Below are positions 50,732-60,478 of a stretch of DNA of 64,000 bases, in pieces. The DNA lies in the NCBI RefSeq assembly GCF_006094435.1, contig NZ_CP034783.1, positions 4,491,001 through 4,555,000 on the forward strand, read 5' to 3'. The position numbers and the translations under genes were made by a program. This stretch comes from Pseudomonas sp. MPC6 (GTDB lineage: Bacteria; Pseudomonadota; Gammaproteobacteria; Pseudomonadales; Pseudomonadaceae). Below the pieces are notes generated by a model that was not told where the DNA came from, did not search any database, and was given only the letters and a program-made list of their open reading frames with translations. Numbering within the stretch: the stretch's first letter is position 1; the number at the start of each line of letters is the position of its first letter.

Positions 50732-52897
50732 TCAAGCCGCCGCCACCCGCTCACTGCAATTACTCACCTCAAATTGCCCCACCAGTTTTTGCAGTTTGTT
50801 GGCATTGAGCCTCACGGTTTCGGCGCTGCTCTGCAGCACTACCACCGTCTGGCGCATCTCGGTGGAAGACTGGTCGACCTGCCGGATCGTCTTGCCATAA
50901 TCGAGGCTGTGCTTGTTGAGCTGCTGAATGATCGCAAACATGCTTTCCACGGCTTGATGCAACTGCACGTTTTCCGAGGAGGCATCTTCGGCCAGGCGCA
51001 GGCTGTTATCGACGTCCTTGACCCCCGCCTCCATGAAGCTCACGGCTTTTTGCGTTTCGCCCTGCAGGCCTTCGACCATCTGCCGGATATCGTCGGCCGC
51101 CCGTGACGTGCGTGAGGCCAGGCTGCGTACCTCATCGGCCACCACCGCAAAGCCGCGCCCATGCTCGCCCGCGCGCGCCGCCTCGATGGCGGCATTCAAG
51201 GCCAGCAGATTGGTTTGGTTGGTGATGTCGCTGATCAGGCTGGTGATGTTGCCGATTTGCGTCATCCGGCTGTCGAGCAACTGCACGCTTGAAGATGAAC
51301 GCTCGACCACATCGCGAATCGACTGGGTGCCGGCCTGCACCGCGAGAAACTGTTCACGGGCACGGGTGACGACTTCGTCCATCACCTGCTTCATCTGCTC
51401 GGCGCTGGCCGAGGCTTGCTGGATCTCGCCCAACTGGTCTTCCACGATAATCATCATGTGACGCACCGCTTCGGCCACCTCGGCGGAGGTGATGCCGGCT
51501 TCCTGGCTGCGGCCGAGCATCATCTGATTGGTGGTGCCGACGTTGCGACTGGCCTTCACCACTTGCCCGACCACCGAGTCAAGGTGGTCGATGAAACTGT
51601 TGATCCAGCGCCCCATGTCACCGGTCTCATCGTTGGCCATGGTCGCGGGGTCCAGGCGCTGACGCAGGTTGCCCTCGCCCTCGGCGATGGTCCTGATCAC
51701 ACTCGTCATCCCGTCCAGCCGGGCCGCCAGTCGCTTGGGCCCCAGCTGACTGAACAGCAGCGTGGCGCCGACCATGCTCACCACTTCGACGGCATCGATC
51801 AGGCCCTGGGCCAGGCCACTGTAGTGCTGGACCAGGTAATTGCAGGCAAACAGGCCGGTCATGGTCGCCAGATAAGGCTTCATCAGGCCATGGCTGAGCG
51901 AGCGTCGGCGGTACACCTCCTCCAGGTCGGCCTCACACATCATGCCCCAGCGGTCAGGGGAGCCTGGCAACTGGAAGGTGACGCCCTTGCCGACCACGGG
52001 CACGTGCCGGTAATCCGAATAACCGGGATAGGTCACGAACAGGTTGGAGCCCTTGCGGATGGTCTCGCGTACTCCCGGGTGCAGTTGCTGGGTCGCCGGG
52101 TCGGTAAAGCGCAGTTCCAGCTCGGTGTGGCGCTGGATCTGCACGGTCTTCCACGGCGTGTGTACGCCGCTCTTGAGGTTTTCACCGTGGGTAAAGGTGC
52201 CGTCCTCGAAACGTGAGCGCGACAAGGCGGTCCCCGGTTGGATGGCGGGATCGAATCGTGACTGCGCCATGAACAGGTAGTTGTCGCCGGACTCGGCAAA
52301 AATGTGCCCGGCCTCGCGCTGGATCAGGTCGCCCAGCACATCGTTGGGCACGCGACCACAGAGACAGCCAACGACCTTTCCCTCGGCCTTCAGCGGCTGA
52401 TAGAACATCAAGGTGACTTCATCGTGGAAGCGTGAAGACGATGGACCGATGGGCAAGGTCAGTGGATCGCAGTAAGGCCCCTGGAGAAACGGCGCCTTCA
52501 AACCTTCGGCCAATGCGCGAGTGTGCTCGACCCGGGTATTGACCCGTCGGCTCCAAGTCGAGGCGATGACGCGGCCGGCAGTATCAACCACAAACAACTC
52601 GGAAAAATCTTCCGCCTGGCGCAGCTTGTCCATCAACGGAGCGCTGTCGAGACAGGCGAAATCACGGCCGAGATGGTCTGCCAGTTCAGCCAGGTGTTCC
52701 CACTGCTCGCGGGTCCAGTTGTGCAGCAACTGCACGCGGGTTTCAGCGATGGCTTCGAAGGTTTGTTCGATCACCGGGTACGCCGACCGATTGAGCCGGC
52801 ACGACCAGCCCATGGCGATTTTTCCGGTTTTGCCGAACCAGGGTAACCAGCTTTTCTCGCTTGGGGATAACGCCATGGCATTACTTGATAGCGACAT
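50732..52897 (-). CDS. Methyl-accepting chemotaxis protein with cytosolic-looking N-terminus
   Basis: 721 residues. The C-terminal signalling hairpin tip is visible: [41 protein letters not shown]-like and methylation helices precede it ([13 protein letters not shown]... and [12 protein letters not shown]). The N-terminal 350 residues hold a PDC/dCache-like sensor ([18 protein letters not shown]..., [32 protein letters not shown]). There is no membrane helix before the sensor; the only hydrophobic pair is at about 345-395 ([31 protein letters not shown]). The sensor may therefore sit in the cytosol. It probably steers the cell to the pathway compound. Confidence 0.9.
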   Translation of the reverse strand: MSLSSNAMALSPSEKSWLPWFGKTGKIAMGWSCRLNRSAYPVIEQTFEAIAETRVQLLHNWTREQWEHLAELADHLGRDFACLDSAPLMDKLRQAEDFSELFVVDTAGRVIASTWSRRVNTRVEHTRALAEGLKAPFLQGPYCDPLTLPIGPSSSRFHDEVTLMFYQPLKAEGKVVGCLCGRVPNDVLGDLIQREAGHIFAESGDNYLFMAQSRFDPAIQPGTALSRSRFEDGTFTHGENLKSGVHTPWKTVQIQRHTELELRFTDPATQQLHPGVRETIRKGSNLFVTYPGYSDYRHVPVVGKGVTFQLPGSPDRWGMMCEADLEEVYRRRSLSHGLMKPYLATMTGLFACNYLVQHYSGLAQGLIDAVEVVSMVGATLLFSQLGPKRLAARLDGMTSVIRTIAEGEGNLRQRLDPATMANDETGDMGRWINSFIDHLDSVVGQVVKASRNVGTTNQMMLGRSQEAGITSAEVAEAVRHMMIIVEDQLGEIQQASASAEQMKQVMDEVVTRAREQFLAVQAGTQSIRDVVERSSSSVQLLDSRMTQIGNITSLISDITNQTNLLALNAAIEAARAGEHGRGFAVVADEVRSLASRTSRAADDIRQMVEGLQGETQKAVSFMEAGVKDVDNSLRLAEDASSENVQLHQAVESMFAIIQQLNKHSLDYGKTIRQVDQSSTEMRQTVVVLQSSAETVRLNANKLQKLVGQFEVSNCSERVAAA

Positions 52898-53088
52898 TCA
52901 ATTCACCCGCTGCGACACTCAGATGGCAAATTGATAGCAAATACCAGGCCAATTCGTAAGCAGGCTAATCATTGTGCCGACGCGCAGACAGGCGTTGTTT
53001 TTTGGCGCCGATGCGCAGGACGGCGGGATGCCCGGCCCATGCTTCAACTCAGTGCGTCAACCGCCATACGCTCCAGAAAGGCGCTGAT

Positions 53089-53997
53089 CTAGCTGCGAAC
53101 CCAATAACCCGGGCGGCCGTAGACCTCCTTGAGAAAGGCGATAAAGAACCGCACCTTGGCCGGCAGGTAATGTTGCTGGGGGTACACGCCCTGGATGTCG
53201 TAGCTGGGCAAGGCGAACTCATCGAGCACTGTGATGAGTTCGCCGCTGAGCAGCTCGCTCTGGATTTCCCAGACCGAACGCCAGCAAATGCCCAGGCCGC
53301 GCTTGGCCCAGTCAAACAGCAGTTCGCCATCGTTGCAGTACAGATTGCCGGCCACTTTGACCGCTACCTGCCGGCCGTCTTTCTGGAAGGTCCAGCCCCG
53401 GTGTTGCCCGCCCTGCAGGCTGAACGCCAGACAGTTGTGCTGAGCCAGATCGTCGAGGGTGTTCGGGGTGCCGTGGGTGGCAAAGTAACCCGGTGCACCG
53501 CAGACCACCCGCCGGTTGGCGGCCAGGGTGATCGCCACGTAATTGGGGTCGAGCACTTCACCAATGCGAATGCTCATGTCGTAGCCCTCACGCACCAGGT
53601 CGATGACGTTGTCGGTCAGGTCGAGGGACAGCTTGAGATCCGGAAACCGCGCCTGGAATTCCGGCGCATGCGGGGCCACATGCCGTCGGCCGAAGCCGGC
53701 CGGCGCGGTGATCATCAGGTGGCCGCGCACCGCGCCGCGGTTCTCGCCGATGCTCGCATCAATCTCGTCGAACGACTGCAGCAAGACCTTGGCCTGCTCC
53801 AGGTAGGCCTCGCCCAATTCGGTGAGCGTCAGCCCGCGGGTTGAACGATGGATCAGCTTGACCCCGAGTCGCTGCTCCAGGGCGGTCAGGCGCCGCCCCA
53901 TGATCACCGGCGTCACGCCATCGGCCAGGGCCGCGGCCGCAAAGCTGCCACGGGACGCTACGAGCACGTAGCTGCGTAATTCCGTGTAACGATCCAT
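53089..53997 (-). CDS. LysR-family regulator, probable controller of gcl-hyi-glxR
   Basis: 302 residues from the ATG at 53995-53997, with AGGAGTATCGA as ribosome site; the frame continues upstream antisense to gcl, which is not coding. HTH at 1-60 (MDRYTELRSYVLVASRGSFAAAALADGVTPVIMGRRLTALEQRLGVKLIHRSTRGLTLTELGEAYLEQ). The substrate domain has GHLMITAPAGFGRRHVAPHAPEFQARFPDLKLSLDLTDNVIDLVREGYDMSIRIG. The 108-base divergent interval to gcl is the expected control region. Confidence 0.93.
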   Translation of the reverse strand: MDRYTELRSYVLVASRGSFAAAALADGVTPVIMGRRLTALEQRLGVKLIHRSTRGLTLTELGEAYLEQAKVLLQSFDEIDASIGENRGAVRGHLMITAPAGFGRRHVAPHAPEFQARFPDLKLSLDLTDNVIDLVREGYDMSIRIGEVLDPNYVAITLAANRRVVCGAPGYFATHGTPNTLDDLAQHNCLAFSLQGGQHRGWTFQKDGRQVAVKVAGNLYCNDGELLFDWAKRGLGICWRSVWEIQSELLSGELITVLDEFALPSYDIQGVYPQQHYLPAKVRFFIAFLKEVYGRPGYWVRS

Positions 53998-54105
53998 TCG
54001 ATACTCCTGATACCGACAGAAACGATAAAAGATCCAATTCACAAAAGAGGCTAACAAATGGAGGCTATCGATGTACAAAAAATATCGAATCCAGGAGAGC
54101 CCCCA

Positions 54106-55881
54106 ATGCCCCTCATGAAAGCTATCGAAGCCGCCGTTCTGGTGATGCGCCGCGAAGGCATCGACACCGCCTTCGGCATTCCCGGCGCGGCGATCAATCC
54201 GCTGTATGCCGCGCTCAAGGCATTGGGCGGCATCGATCACGTGCTGGCCCGTCACGTCGAAGGCGCGTCGCACATGGCCGAGGGCTACACCCGCGCCGTG
54301 GCCGGCAACATCGGCGTGTGCATTGGCACCTCGGGCCCGGCCGGTACCGACATGATCACCGGCCTGTATTCGGCGTCCGCCGATTCGATACCGATCCTCT
54401 GCATCACCGGCCAGGCCCCGCGGGCCCGCCTGCACAAGGAAGACTTCCAGGCCGTGGATATTTCCCGGATTGCCGCGCCGGTGTGCAAATGGGCCACGAC
54501 CGTGCTGGAACCTGGCCAGGTTCCCTATGTTTTCCAGAAGGCCTTCCAGATCATGCGCAGTGACCGTCCGGGTCCGGTCCTGATCGACTTGCCCTTCGAC
54601 GTGCAGATGGCCGAGATCGAGTTCGACATCGACGCCTATGAACCCCTGCCCGTGATCAAGCCCAAAGCCAGTCGCCAGCAGGCGGAAAAAGCCATGGCCC
54701 TGCTCAATCAGGCCGAGCGTCCGCTGATCGTCGCCGGGGGCGGCATCATCAACGCCGATGCGTCGGCACTGCTGGTGGAGTTCGCCGAACTGACCGGTAT
54801 TCCGGTGATTCCGACCCTGATGGGCTGGGGTTGCATTCCCGATGACCACCCGCAAATGGCGGGTATGGTCGGCCTGCAGACGTCCCACCGCTACGGCAAC
54901 GCGACGATGCTTGAATCGGACGTGGTGATCGGCATCGGCAATCGCTGGGCCAACCGGCATACCGGCTCGATCCCGGTGTACACCGAGGGGCGCCGGTTCA
55001 TTCACATCGACATCGAGCCGACTCAGATCGGCCGGGTGTTGATGCCGGAACTGGGCATCGTTTCGGATGCCGGCAGCGCCCTGCTCATGCTGCTGGAAGT
55101 CGCCCGTGAATGGCATACGGCCGGTCGCCTGAAAAACTTCGCCACCTGGCTGGGCAGTTGCCAGGAACGCAAAGCCCGTCTGCAACGCAAGACCCATTTC
55201 GACAACATGCCGATCAAGCCGCAGCGGGTGTACGAGGAGATGAATCGCTTTTTCGGCCAGGACACCTGCTACATCAGCACCATCGGCCTGTCACAGATCG
55301 CCGGCGCGCAGTTTCTTCACGTCTACAAGCCCCGCCACTGGATCAATTGCGGCCAGGCCGGGCCATTGGGCTGGACGATTCCGGCGGCACTGGGCGTGGT
55401 CAAGGCCGATCCGCAGCGCCAGGTCGTGGCGCTGTCCGGCGACTACGACTTCCAGTTCATGATTGAAGAGCTCGCGGTGGGCGCGCAGTTCAAGTTGCCC
55501 TACATTCATGTGGTGGTGAACAACTCCTACCTCGGGTTGATTCGCCAGTCCCAGCGGGGTTTCGACATGGACTATTGCGTGCAGCTGGCGTTCGACAATA
55601 TCAATGCCCCGGAACTCGAAGGCTACGGCGTCGACCACGTCGCAGTCGCCGAAGGACTGGGCTGCAAGGCGCTGCGCGTGACCGATCCGGCGCATCTGCA
55701 GGCCGCCTTCGCCGAGGCCCGCGAGCTGATGGCCCAGTATCGCGTGCCGGTGGTGGTCGAAGTCATCCTGGAGCGTGTCACCAACATCGCCATGGGCACC
55801 GAGATCAACGCGATCAACGAATTCGAAGAATTGGCGCTGGTCCGCAACGATGCGCCAACGGCGATTTCGTTGCTCGATTAA
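54106..55881 (+). CDS. gcl: Glyoxylate carboligase
   Basis: 591 residues, the usual length. ATG 54106 ([34 protein letters not shown]) has CAGGAGAG upstream; an in-frame ATG at 54058 lacks this. The normally conserved ThDP-activating Glu is Val in [17 protein letters not shown], a hallmark of this enzyme. The PP domain has [35 protein letters not shown] and the C-terminus [24 protein letters not shown]. It joins two glyoxylates to tartronate semialdehyde and CO2, and uses FAD structurally. It starts the glyoxylate-to-glycerate operon. Confidence 0.96.
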   Translation: MPLMKAIEAAVLVMRREGIDTAFGIPGAAINPLYAALKALGGIDHVLARHVEGASHMAEGYTRAVAGNIGVCIGTSGPAGTDMITGLYSASADSIPILCITGQAPRARLHKEDFQAVDISRIAAPVCKWATTVLEPGQVPYVFQKAFQIMRSDRPGPVLIDLPFDVQMAEIEFDIDAYEPLPVIKPKASRQQAEKAMALLNQAERPLIVAGGGIINADASALLVEFAELTGIPVIPTLMGWGCIPDDHPQMAGMVGLQTSHRYGNATMLESDVVIGIGNRWANRHTGSIPVYTEGRRFIHIDIEPTQIGRVLMPELGIVSDAGSALLMLLEVAREWHTAGRLKNFATWLGSCQERKARLQRKTHFDNMPIKPQRVYEEMNRFFGQDTCYISTIGLSQIAGAQFLHVYKPRHWINCGQAGPLGWTIPAALGVVKADPQRQVVALSGDYDFQFMIEELAVGAQFKLPYIHVVVNNSYLGLIRQSQRGFDMDYCVQLAFDNINAPELEGYGVDHVAVAEGLGCKALRVTDPAHLQAAFAEARELMAQYRVPVVVEVILERVTNIAMGTEINAINEFEELALVRNDAPTAISLLD

Positions 55882-55895
55882 CTGCTGAACGCTCC

Positions 55896-55991
55896 CCTGT
55901 AGGAGCCGGCTTGCTGGCGAAAGCGGTGTATCAGTTGACATTGATGTGTCTGACACACCGCTTTCGCCAGCAAGCCGGCTCCTACAAGGGG
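55896..55991. repeat. REP doublet between gcl and hyi
   Basis: CCTGTAGGAGCCGGCTTGCT and its inverse fill the gap between the two genes of the operon. Confidence 0.9.
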
Positions 55992-56019
55992 GGACCTCAC
56001 AAATTCAAGGGAGACCACC

Positions 56020-56802
56020 ATGCCCCGTTTCGCAGCCAATCTATCCATGCTGTTCACCGAACAGGATTTTCTTGCCCGTTTCGAAGCGGCCGCCAAGGCC
56101 GGCTTCAGTGGCGTGGAATACCTGTTCCCTTACGAGTTCGGCTCAGCCGAGATCAAGGCCAGGCTCGACGCCAACGGCCTGACCCAGGTGCTGTTCAACC
56201 TGCCTGCCGGCGACTGGGGCCAGGGTGAACGCGGTATCGCCTGCCACCCCGACCGGGTCGAAGAGTTCCGTGCGGGCGTCGACCTGGCGATCGAATACGC
56301 CAAGGTCCTGGGTAATACCCAGGTCAACTGCCTGGCCGGCATCACCCCGGCGGATGCGGACGCGGCAACCGTGCGCCAGACCTTCGTCGACAACCTCAAG
56401 TACGCCAGCGCCAGGCTTGAAGCCGCGGGCATTCGCCTGGTCATGGAGATGATCAACACCCGTGACATCCCGCGCTTCTTCCTGAACACCACGGCACAGG
56501 CGCTGGAGATTCGCGAGCAGGTCGGCAGCGCCAATCTGTTCCTGCAATACGACATCTATCACATGCAAATCATGGAGGGCGATCTGGCCCGCACCCTCGA
56601 GGAGCAGCTGGCGCTGATCAACCACGTACAGCTGGCGGACAACCCCGGCCGCCATGAACCGGGGACTGGCGAGATCAACTATCGTTTCCTGTTCGAACAC
56701 CTGGACCGTATCGGCTACAACGGCTGGATCGGCTGCGAATACAAACCGCTGACCACCACCGAAGCCGGCCTGGGCTGGCTGAAAACCCATAACGCGCTCT
56801 GA
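56020..56802 (+). CDS. hyi: Hydroxypyruvate isomerase
   Basis: 260 residues, normal length, with AAGGGAGACC before the ATG. TIM-barrel of the xylose-isomerase-like (AP endonuclease 2) fold: MPRFAANLSMLFTEQDFLARFEAAAKAGFSGVEYLFPYE, LVMEMINTRDIPRFFLNTT with metal-binding Glu, LQYDIYHMQIMEGDLARTLEEQL and HVQLADNPGRHEPGTGEINYRFLFEHLDRIGYNGWIGCEYKP. It interconverts hydroxypyruvate and tartronate semialdehyde, next to the carboligase that makes the latter. It is separated from glxR by a 1-kb tandem array instead of the usual short gap. Confidence 0.95.
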   Translation: MPRFAANLSMLFTEQDFLARFEAAAKAGFSGVEYLFPYEFGSAEIKARLDANGLTQVLFNLPAGDWGQGERGIACHPDRVEEFRAGVDLAIEYAKVLGNTQVNCLAGITPADADAATVRQTFVDNLKYASARLEAAGIRLVMEMINTRDIPRFFLNTTAQALEIREQVGSANLFLQYDIYHMQIMEGDLARTLEEQLALINHVQLADNPGRHEPGTGEINYRFLFEHLDRIGYNGWIGCEYKPLTTTEAGLGWLKTHNAL

Positions 56803-56810
56803 CGCAATCC

Positions 56811-57800
56811 CCCTGTAGGCGCTGGCTTGCCAGCGAAGGCGGCCTCAAGCCTTGCAACGCTAATGCTGACGCCTTCGCCAGCAAGCCGGCTCCTACACAG
56901 GGGTTTGGCGTTAACCACCATTCACCTGTACGCAGGTGATCCCTGTAGGAGCTGGCTTGCCAGCGAAGGCGGCCTCAAGCCTTGCAGCGTCAATGCAGAC
57001 GCCTTCGCCAGCAAGCCGGCTCCTACATAGGGGTTTGGCGTTAACCACCATTCACCTGTACGCAGGTGATCCCTGTAGGAGCTGGCTTGCCAGCGAAGGC
57101 GGCCTCAAGCCTTGCAGCGTCAATGCAGACGCCTTCGCCAGCAAGCCGGCTCCTACATAGGGGTTTGGCGTTAACCACCATTCACCTGTACGCAGGTGAT
57201 CCCTGTAGGAGCTGGCTTGCCAGCGAAGGCGGCCTCAAGCCTTGCAACGCTAATGAAGACGCCTTCGCCAGCAAGCCGGCTCCTACACAGGGGTTTGGCG
57301 TTAACCACCATTCACCTGTACGCAGGTGATCCCTGTAGGAGCTGGCTTGCCAGCGAAGGCGGCCTCAAGCCTTGCAGCGTCAATGCAGACGCCTTCGCCA
57401 GCAAGCCGGCTCCTACATAGGGGTTTGGCGTTAACCACCATTCACCTGTACGCAGGTGATCCCTGTAGGAGCTGGCTTGCCAGCGAAGGCGGCCTCAAGC
57501 CTTGCAACGCTAATGAAGACGCCTTCGCCAGCAAGCCGGCTCCTACACAGGGGTTTGGCGTTAACCACCATTCACCTGTACGCAGGTGATCCCTGTAGGA
57601 GCTGGCTTGCCAGCGAAGGCGGCCTCAAGCCTTGCAGCGTCAATGCAGACGCCTTCGCCAGCAAGCCGGCTCCTACATAGGGGTTTGGCGTTAACCACCA
57701 TTCACCTGTACGCAGGTGATCCCTGTAGGAGCTGGCTTGCCAGCGAAGGCGGCCTCAAGCCTTGCAACGCTAATGAAGACGCCTTCGCCAGCAAGCCGGC
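56811..57800. repeat. Tandem array of eight 130-bp REP-containing units
   Basis: Units start at 56811, 56941, 57071, 57201, 57331, 57461, 57591 and 57721. Each holds an inverted REP pair (CCTGTAGGAGCTGGC / GCCGGCTCCTACA) and a linker with GGTTTGGCGTTAACCACC and TACGCAGGTGATCC. Two sub-types differ at the loop and the REP end: A (GCAGCGTCAATGCAGAC, CTACATAG) and B (GCAACGCTAATGAAGAC, CTACACAG). Order: B-like, A, A, B, A, B, A, B (the last is cut off at 57800). The 130-bp period is not a multiple of three, so it does not code. Confidence 0.95.
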
Positions 57801-57859
57801 GCCGACAAAAGCAGTCCCCCATTTGTTTGAAGCAGCAACAAAAACACGAGGATTTCCCC

Positions 57860-58756
57860 ATGGCTAATATCGGATTTATCGGCACCGGCATCATGGGCCT
57901 GCCCATGGCGCAAAACCTGGTCAAGGCCGGCCACCAGCTGTTCCTTTCCAGCCACCACGGCACCCCGCCCACAGCACTCACCGACACCGGTGCCCAGGTG
58001 TTGGCGACCCCCCGTGAAGTGGCGCGACAAGCTGAGTTCATCATTGTCATGGTGCCGGACACGCCCTATGTCGAAGCGGTGCTGTTCGGCAAGGATGGCG
58101 TCGCTGAAGGGACCGGCCCGGACAACGTAGTGATCGACATGAGCTCGATTTCCCCGTCAGCCACCAAGGCGTTCGCGGAAAAAATCGTCGCCACCGGCGC
58201 GCGTTACCTGGATGCACCGGTCTCCGGCGGCGAGGTCGGTGCCAAGGCTGGCACCCTGAGCATCATGGTCGGCGGCGATCAAGCCGTGTTCGACCGCGCC
58301 TTGCCGCTGCTGCAATGCATGGGCAAGAACATCACGCGGGTCGGTGGCAATGGCGACGGTCAGACCGCCAAAGTGGCGAACCAGATCATCGTCGCCCTGA
58401 ACATCCAGGCGGTGGCCGAAGCCCTGTTGTTCGCTGCGAAAAACGGGGCCGACCCGGCCAAGGTCCGTGAGGCGCTGATGGGCGGTTTTGCGTCGTCGAA
58501 GATTCTCGAAGTCCATGGCGAACGCATGATCAAGGGCACATTCGATCCGGGGTTCCGCATCGCCCTGCACCAGAAGGACCTTAACCTGGCGCTGGAAGGC
58601 GCCCGCGAGTTGCACCTCAACCTGCCCAATACCGCCAACGCCCAGCAGGTGTTCAGCACGTGCGCGGCCCTGGGCGGCAGCCAATGGGACCACTCGGCCT
58701 TGATCAAGGGGCTGGAACACATGGCCGGTTTTTCCATCCGCGACGCCAAGGGCTGA
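57860..58756 (+). CDS. glxR: 2-hydroxy-3-oxopropionate (tartronate semialdehyde) reductase
   Basis: 298 residues from ATG 57860 (ACGAGGATTTCCCC upstream); the open frame extends back into the repeat array but the protein begins MANIGFIGTGIMGLPMAQNLVKAGHQL. This is the beta-hydroxyacid dehydrogenase pattern: GTGIMG cofactor loop, DAPVSGGEVGAKAGTLSIMVGGD, the catalytic Lys in GDGQTAKVANQIIVALNIQAVAEAL and KDLNLAL near the end. It reduces tartronate semialdehyde to glycerate with NADH, the third step after gcl and hyi. The 1-kb array upstream may reduce or tune its share of the transcript. Confidence 0.95.
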   Translation: MANIGFIGTGIMGLPMAQNLVKAGHQLFLSSHHGTPPTALTDTGAQVLATPREVARQAEFIIVMVPDTPYVEAVLFGKDGVAEGTGPDNVVIDMSSISPSATKAFAEKIVATGARYLDAPVSGGEVGAKAGTLSIMVGGDQAVFDRALPLLQCMGKNITRVGGNGDGQTAKVANQIIVALNIQAVAEALLFAAKNGADPAKVREALMGGFASSKILEVHGERMIKGTFDPGFRIALHQKDLNLALEGARELHLNLPNTANAQQVFSTCAALGGSQWDHSALIKGLEHMAGFSIRDAKG

Positions 58757-58893
58757 AGCCGGCGACAGTCTAACAATCCGCCGGACTGGCGAATGCGGAT
58801 GATCCGTGGCGAGGGCGCTTGATCGAAGACATCAACGCCCGCCTGGCGCGCGGAGAAACCCCACAGGGTTCCTGACCGCAATACCCCCCGATT

Positions 58894-58929
58894 ATCGGTG
58901 TTGGACATAACTTTATGTCCAACACCGAT
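58894..58929. other. Perfect 36-bp inverted repeat
   Basis: Two 17-bp arms (58894-58910 and 58913-58929, starting ATCGGTGTTGGACATAA) are separated by only CT. The REP doublet begins two bases later. No T tract follows, so it is not an ordinary terminator. Confidence 0.75.
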
Positions 58930-58930
58930 C

Positions 58931-59034
58931 CCTGTAGGAGCAAGCTTGCTCGCGATGGACCTGAACGATGACGCTTGCTACCTGAATCCCCGTGGCGCCC
59001 TCCGGTTTTTCGCGAGCAAGCTCGCTCCTACAGG
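58931..59034. repeat. REP doublet, GCTCGC subclass, left of the orphan gene
   Basis: CCTGTAGGAGCAAGCTTGCT and the inverse GAGCAAGCTCGCTCCTACAG. Its internal text resembles the doublet at 59422-59523. Confidence 0.9.
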
Positions 59035-59044
59035 ACCACGAAAT

Positions 59045-59398
59045 TCAGTAGCCGCGCACCAACATCGCCTCCAGCGCCCTCTCCAACACCGACAACCCAA
59101 TCTCCGGCCCATCACCGCAACGCGCAGTCCGGCGAGCACAATCGATCACCACCCTCACCCCTGTCCCCATCCGATCCCCTGGATACTTGCGCAGCATGAC
59201 CTCAAGCGACGTCGCGCTCAGCCAGGTGTCACGATCCAATGACCAGCGACGATCGGCAAATTTGAACAGGCAGGTATCCTGCTCGGTATCAATGATGTGC
59301 GGCAAATACACCCAGTGACTATTGCCTGCCTCCCAAACCGCTGCCTCAACACGATAACGCCCCCCGGGAGACAGCGACAAAATTTCAATTTCATCCAT
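59045..59398 (-). CDS. Orphan 117-residue protein between matching REP doublets
   Basis: The start is ATG at 59396-59398 with GAGGG 6 bases upstream; a TTG at 59404 is less likely. Sequence: MDEIEILSLSPGGRYRVEAAVWEAGNSHWVYLPHIIDTEQDTCLFKFADRRWSLDRDTWLSATSLEVMLRKYPGDRMGTGVRVVIDCARRTARCGDGPEIGLSVLERALEAML. It looks like a small cytosolic alpha+beta protein without catalytic motif. I do not recognise a named family. Two doublets of one REP subclass flank it closely on both sides. Confidence 0.65.
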   Translation of the reverse strand: MDEIEILSLSPGGRYRVEAAVWEAGNSHWVYLPHIIDTEQDTCLFKFADRRWSLDRDTWLSATSLEVMLRKYPGDRMGTGVRVVIDCARRTARCGDGPEIGLSVLERALEAMLVRGY

Positions 59399-59421
59399 AA
59401 ACAACCCTCAAACACGGTCCG

Positions 59422-59523
59422 CTGCAGGAGCAAGCTTGCTCGCGATGGACGTCAACGATAACGCGTACTGTCTGGATGTACCCGGCGCCTGTTAGTTTTT
59501 CGCGAGCAAGCTCGCTCCTACAA
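59422..59523. repeat. REP doublet, GCTCGC subclass, right of the orphan gene
   Basis: CTGCAGGAGCAAGCTTGCTC and the inverse GAGCAAGCTCGCTCCTACAA. A scrap of the other dispersed repeat (CAGGCAGCAATCGGCAAAAA, 59572-59591) follows. Confidence 0.9.
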
Positions 59524-59646
59524 CGAAAAAAGGCGACGGATTTATTTTTCTATTGGAATCTGGAAATTCGACAGGCAGCAATCGGCAAAAAGCAGTCGTT
59601 TGGCACCGGACGCTGTCTTAACAGCGAGTAGGCCAAGGGGGAAACC

Positions 59647-60441
59647 ATGACAACGCACACATTAACCATTGAAGACTTGCAGTTGAACGTTTCAATCCGC
59701 GGCCAAGGCTCACCGCTGCTCTTGCTCAACGGCCTGGGTGGTTTGATCCGTACCTTCGATCCGCTGCGCGATGAACTGGTGGACTACAGGACCATCACGC
59801 TGGACGTGCCCGGGGTTGGCAAATCGCAAACGCCCCGCTGGCCGATGCGTCTGCCGCGCCATGCCGACCTGATCGCTAAGATGCTCAAGCAATTGGGAAT
59901 CGACCAGATCGATGTGTTCGGCCTCAGTTGGGGCGGTGCGTTGGCGCAAGAATTCGCCCTGCGTCATCCGAGCATGGTGCGCCGGCTGATTCTCGCGGCG
60001 ACCTCGGCCGGCCCGGCGATGCTGGTGAAGCCCGCCGACATCCTGGATTTTTTTGCCCGGAGCAAAAGCGCCAAACTGCACAAACAGGAAGGCTCGCGCA
60101 ACTCGATACAGACGCTGCTGCGCTTCGGTAGGGTGAACGGCATGCTCACGGTCAACCCGCTAACCTATTACCACCAGCTCACCGCCTTGGTCGGCTGGAC
60201 CAGCCTGCTGCGGCTGTTCCGTCTGCGCCAGCGCACGCTGATCCTCGCCGGCGACCGCGACACCCTGGTGCGGTTGTACAACGCGCACATCCTGCGCCGC
60301 GCCATTCGCCATGCCGAACTGCACGTCCTGCAGGGCGAGGGGCATTTTTTCGTGGTGACCAGCCCCAGGCGAACCGCCGAAGCGATACGCGAATTCCTCT
60401 GCACTAGCACGGCGATGAAGAGCCCGCGCCGAACAGCCTGA
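59647..60441 (+). CDS. PhaZ-like alpha/beta hydrolase (mcl-PHA depolymerase family)
   Basis: 264 residues with AAGGGGGAAACC before the ATG. LDVPGVGKSQTPRWPMRLPRHADLIAKMLKQLGIDQIDVFGLSWGGALAQEFALRHP contains the nucleophile elbow GLSWGG. LVGWTSLLRLFRLRQRTLILAGDRDTLVRLYNAHILRRAIRHAELHVLQGEGHFF supplies Asp and His. Order and phrases match intracellular medium-chain polyhydroxyalkanoate depolymerase PhaZ. It is not in a pha operon and the C-terminus is shorter, so it may act on another lipid-like ester. It is convergent with a lysine-rich protein gene. Confidence 0.85.
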   Translation: MTTHTLTIEDLQLNVSIRGQGSPLLLLNGLGGLIRTFDPLRDELVDYRTITLDVPGVGKSQTPRWPMRLPRHADLIAKMLKQLGIDQIDVFGLSWGGALAQEFALRHPSMVRRLILAATSAGPAMLVKPADILDFFARSKSAKLHKQEGSRNSIQTLLRFGRVNGMLTVNPLTYYHQLTALVGWTSLLRLFRLRQRTLILAGDRDTLVRLYNAHILRRAIRHAELHVLQGEGHFFVVTSPRRTAEAIREFLCTSTAMKSPRRTA

Positions 60442-60445
60442 GGAA

Positions 60446-60466
60446 GCTAGGGCGTAAAGCCCTAGC
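60446..60466. terminator. Bidirectional hairpin between convergent genes
   Basis: GCTAGGGC, GTAAA, GCCCTAGC: an 8-bp stem just after the hydrolase stop. Only short T tracts are present. Confidence 0.5.
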
Positions 60467-60478
60467 AGACAGCAGATG

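Noticed and set aside
53998..55197. N-terminal extension of the LysR frame by 400 codons
   Set aside because: Antisense to gcl; the LysR protein begins with its own ribosome site at 53997.
56811..57800. CRISPR array
   Set aside because: Units are 130 bp and almost identical throughout; there are no unique spacers and no cas genes.
56827..57867. Series of 74-87-codon frames with similar sequence (MIPVGAGLPAKAAS...)
   Set aside because: They arise from the 130-bp tandem array; REP palindromes, not genes.
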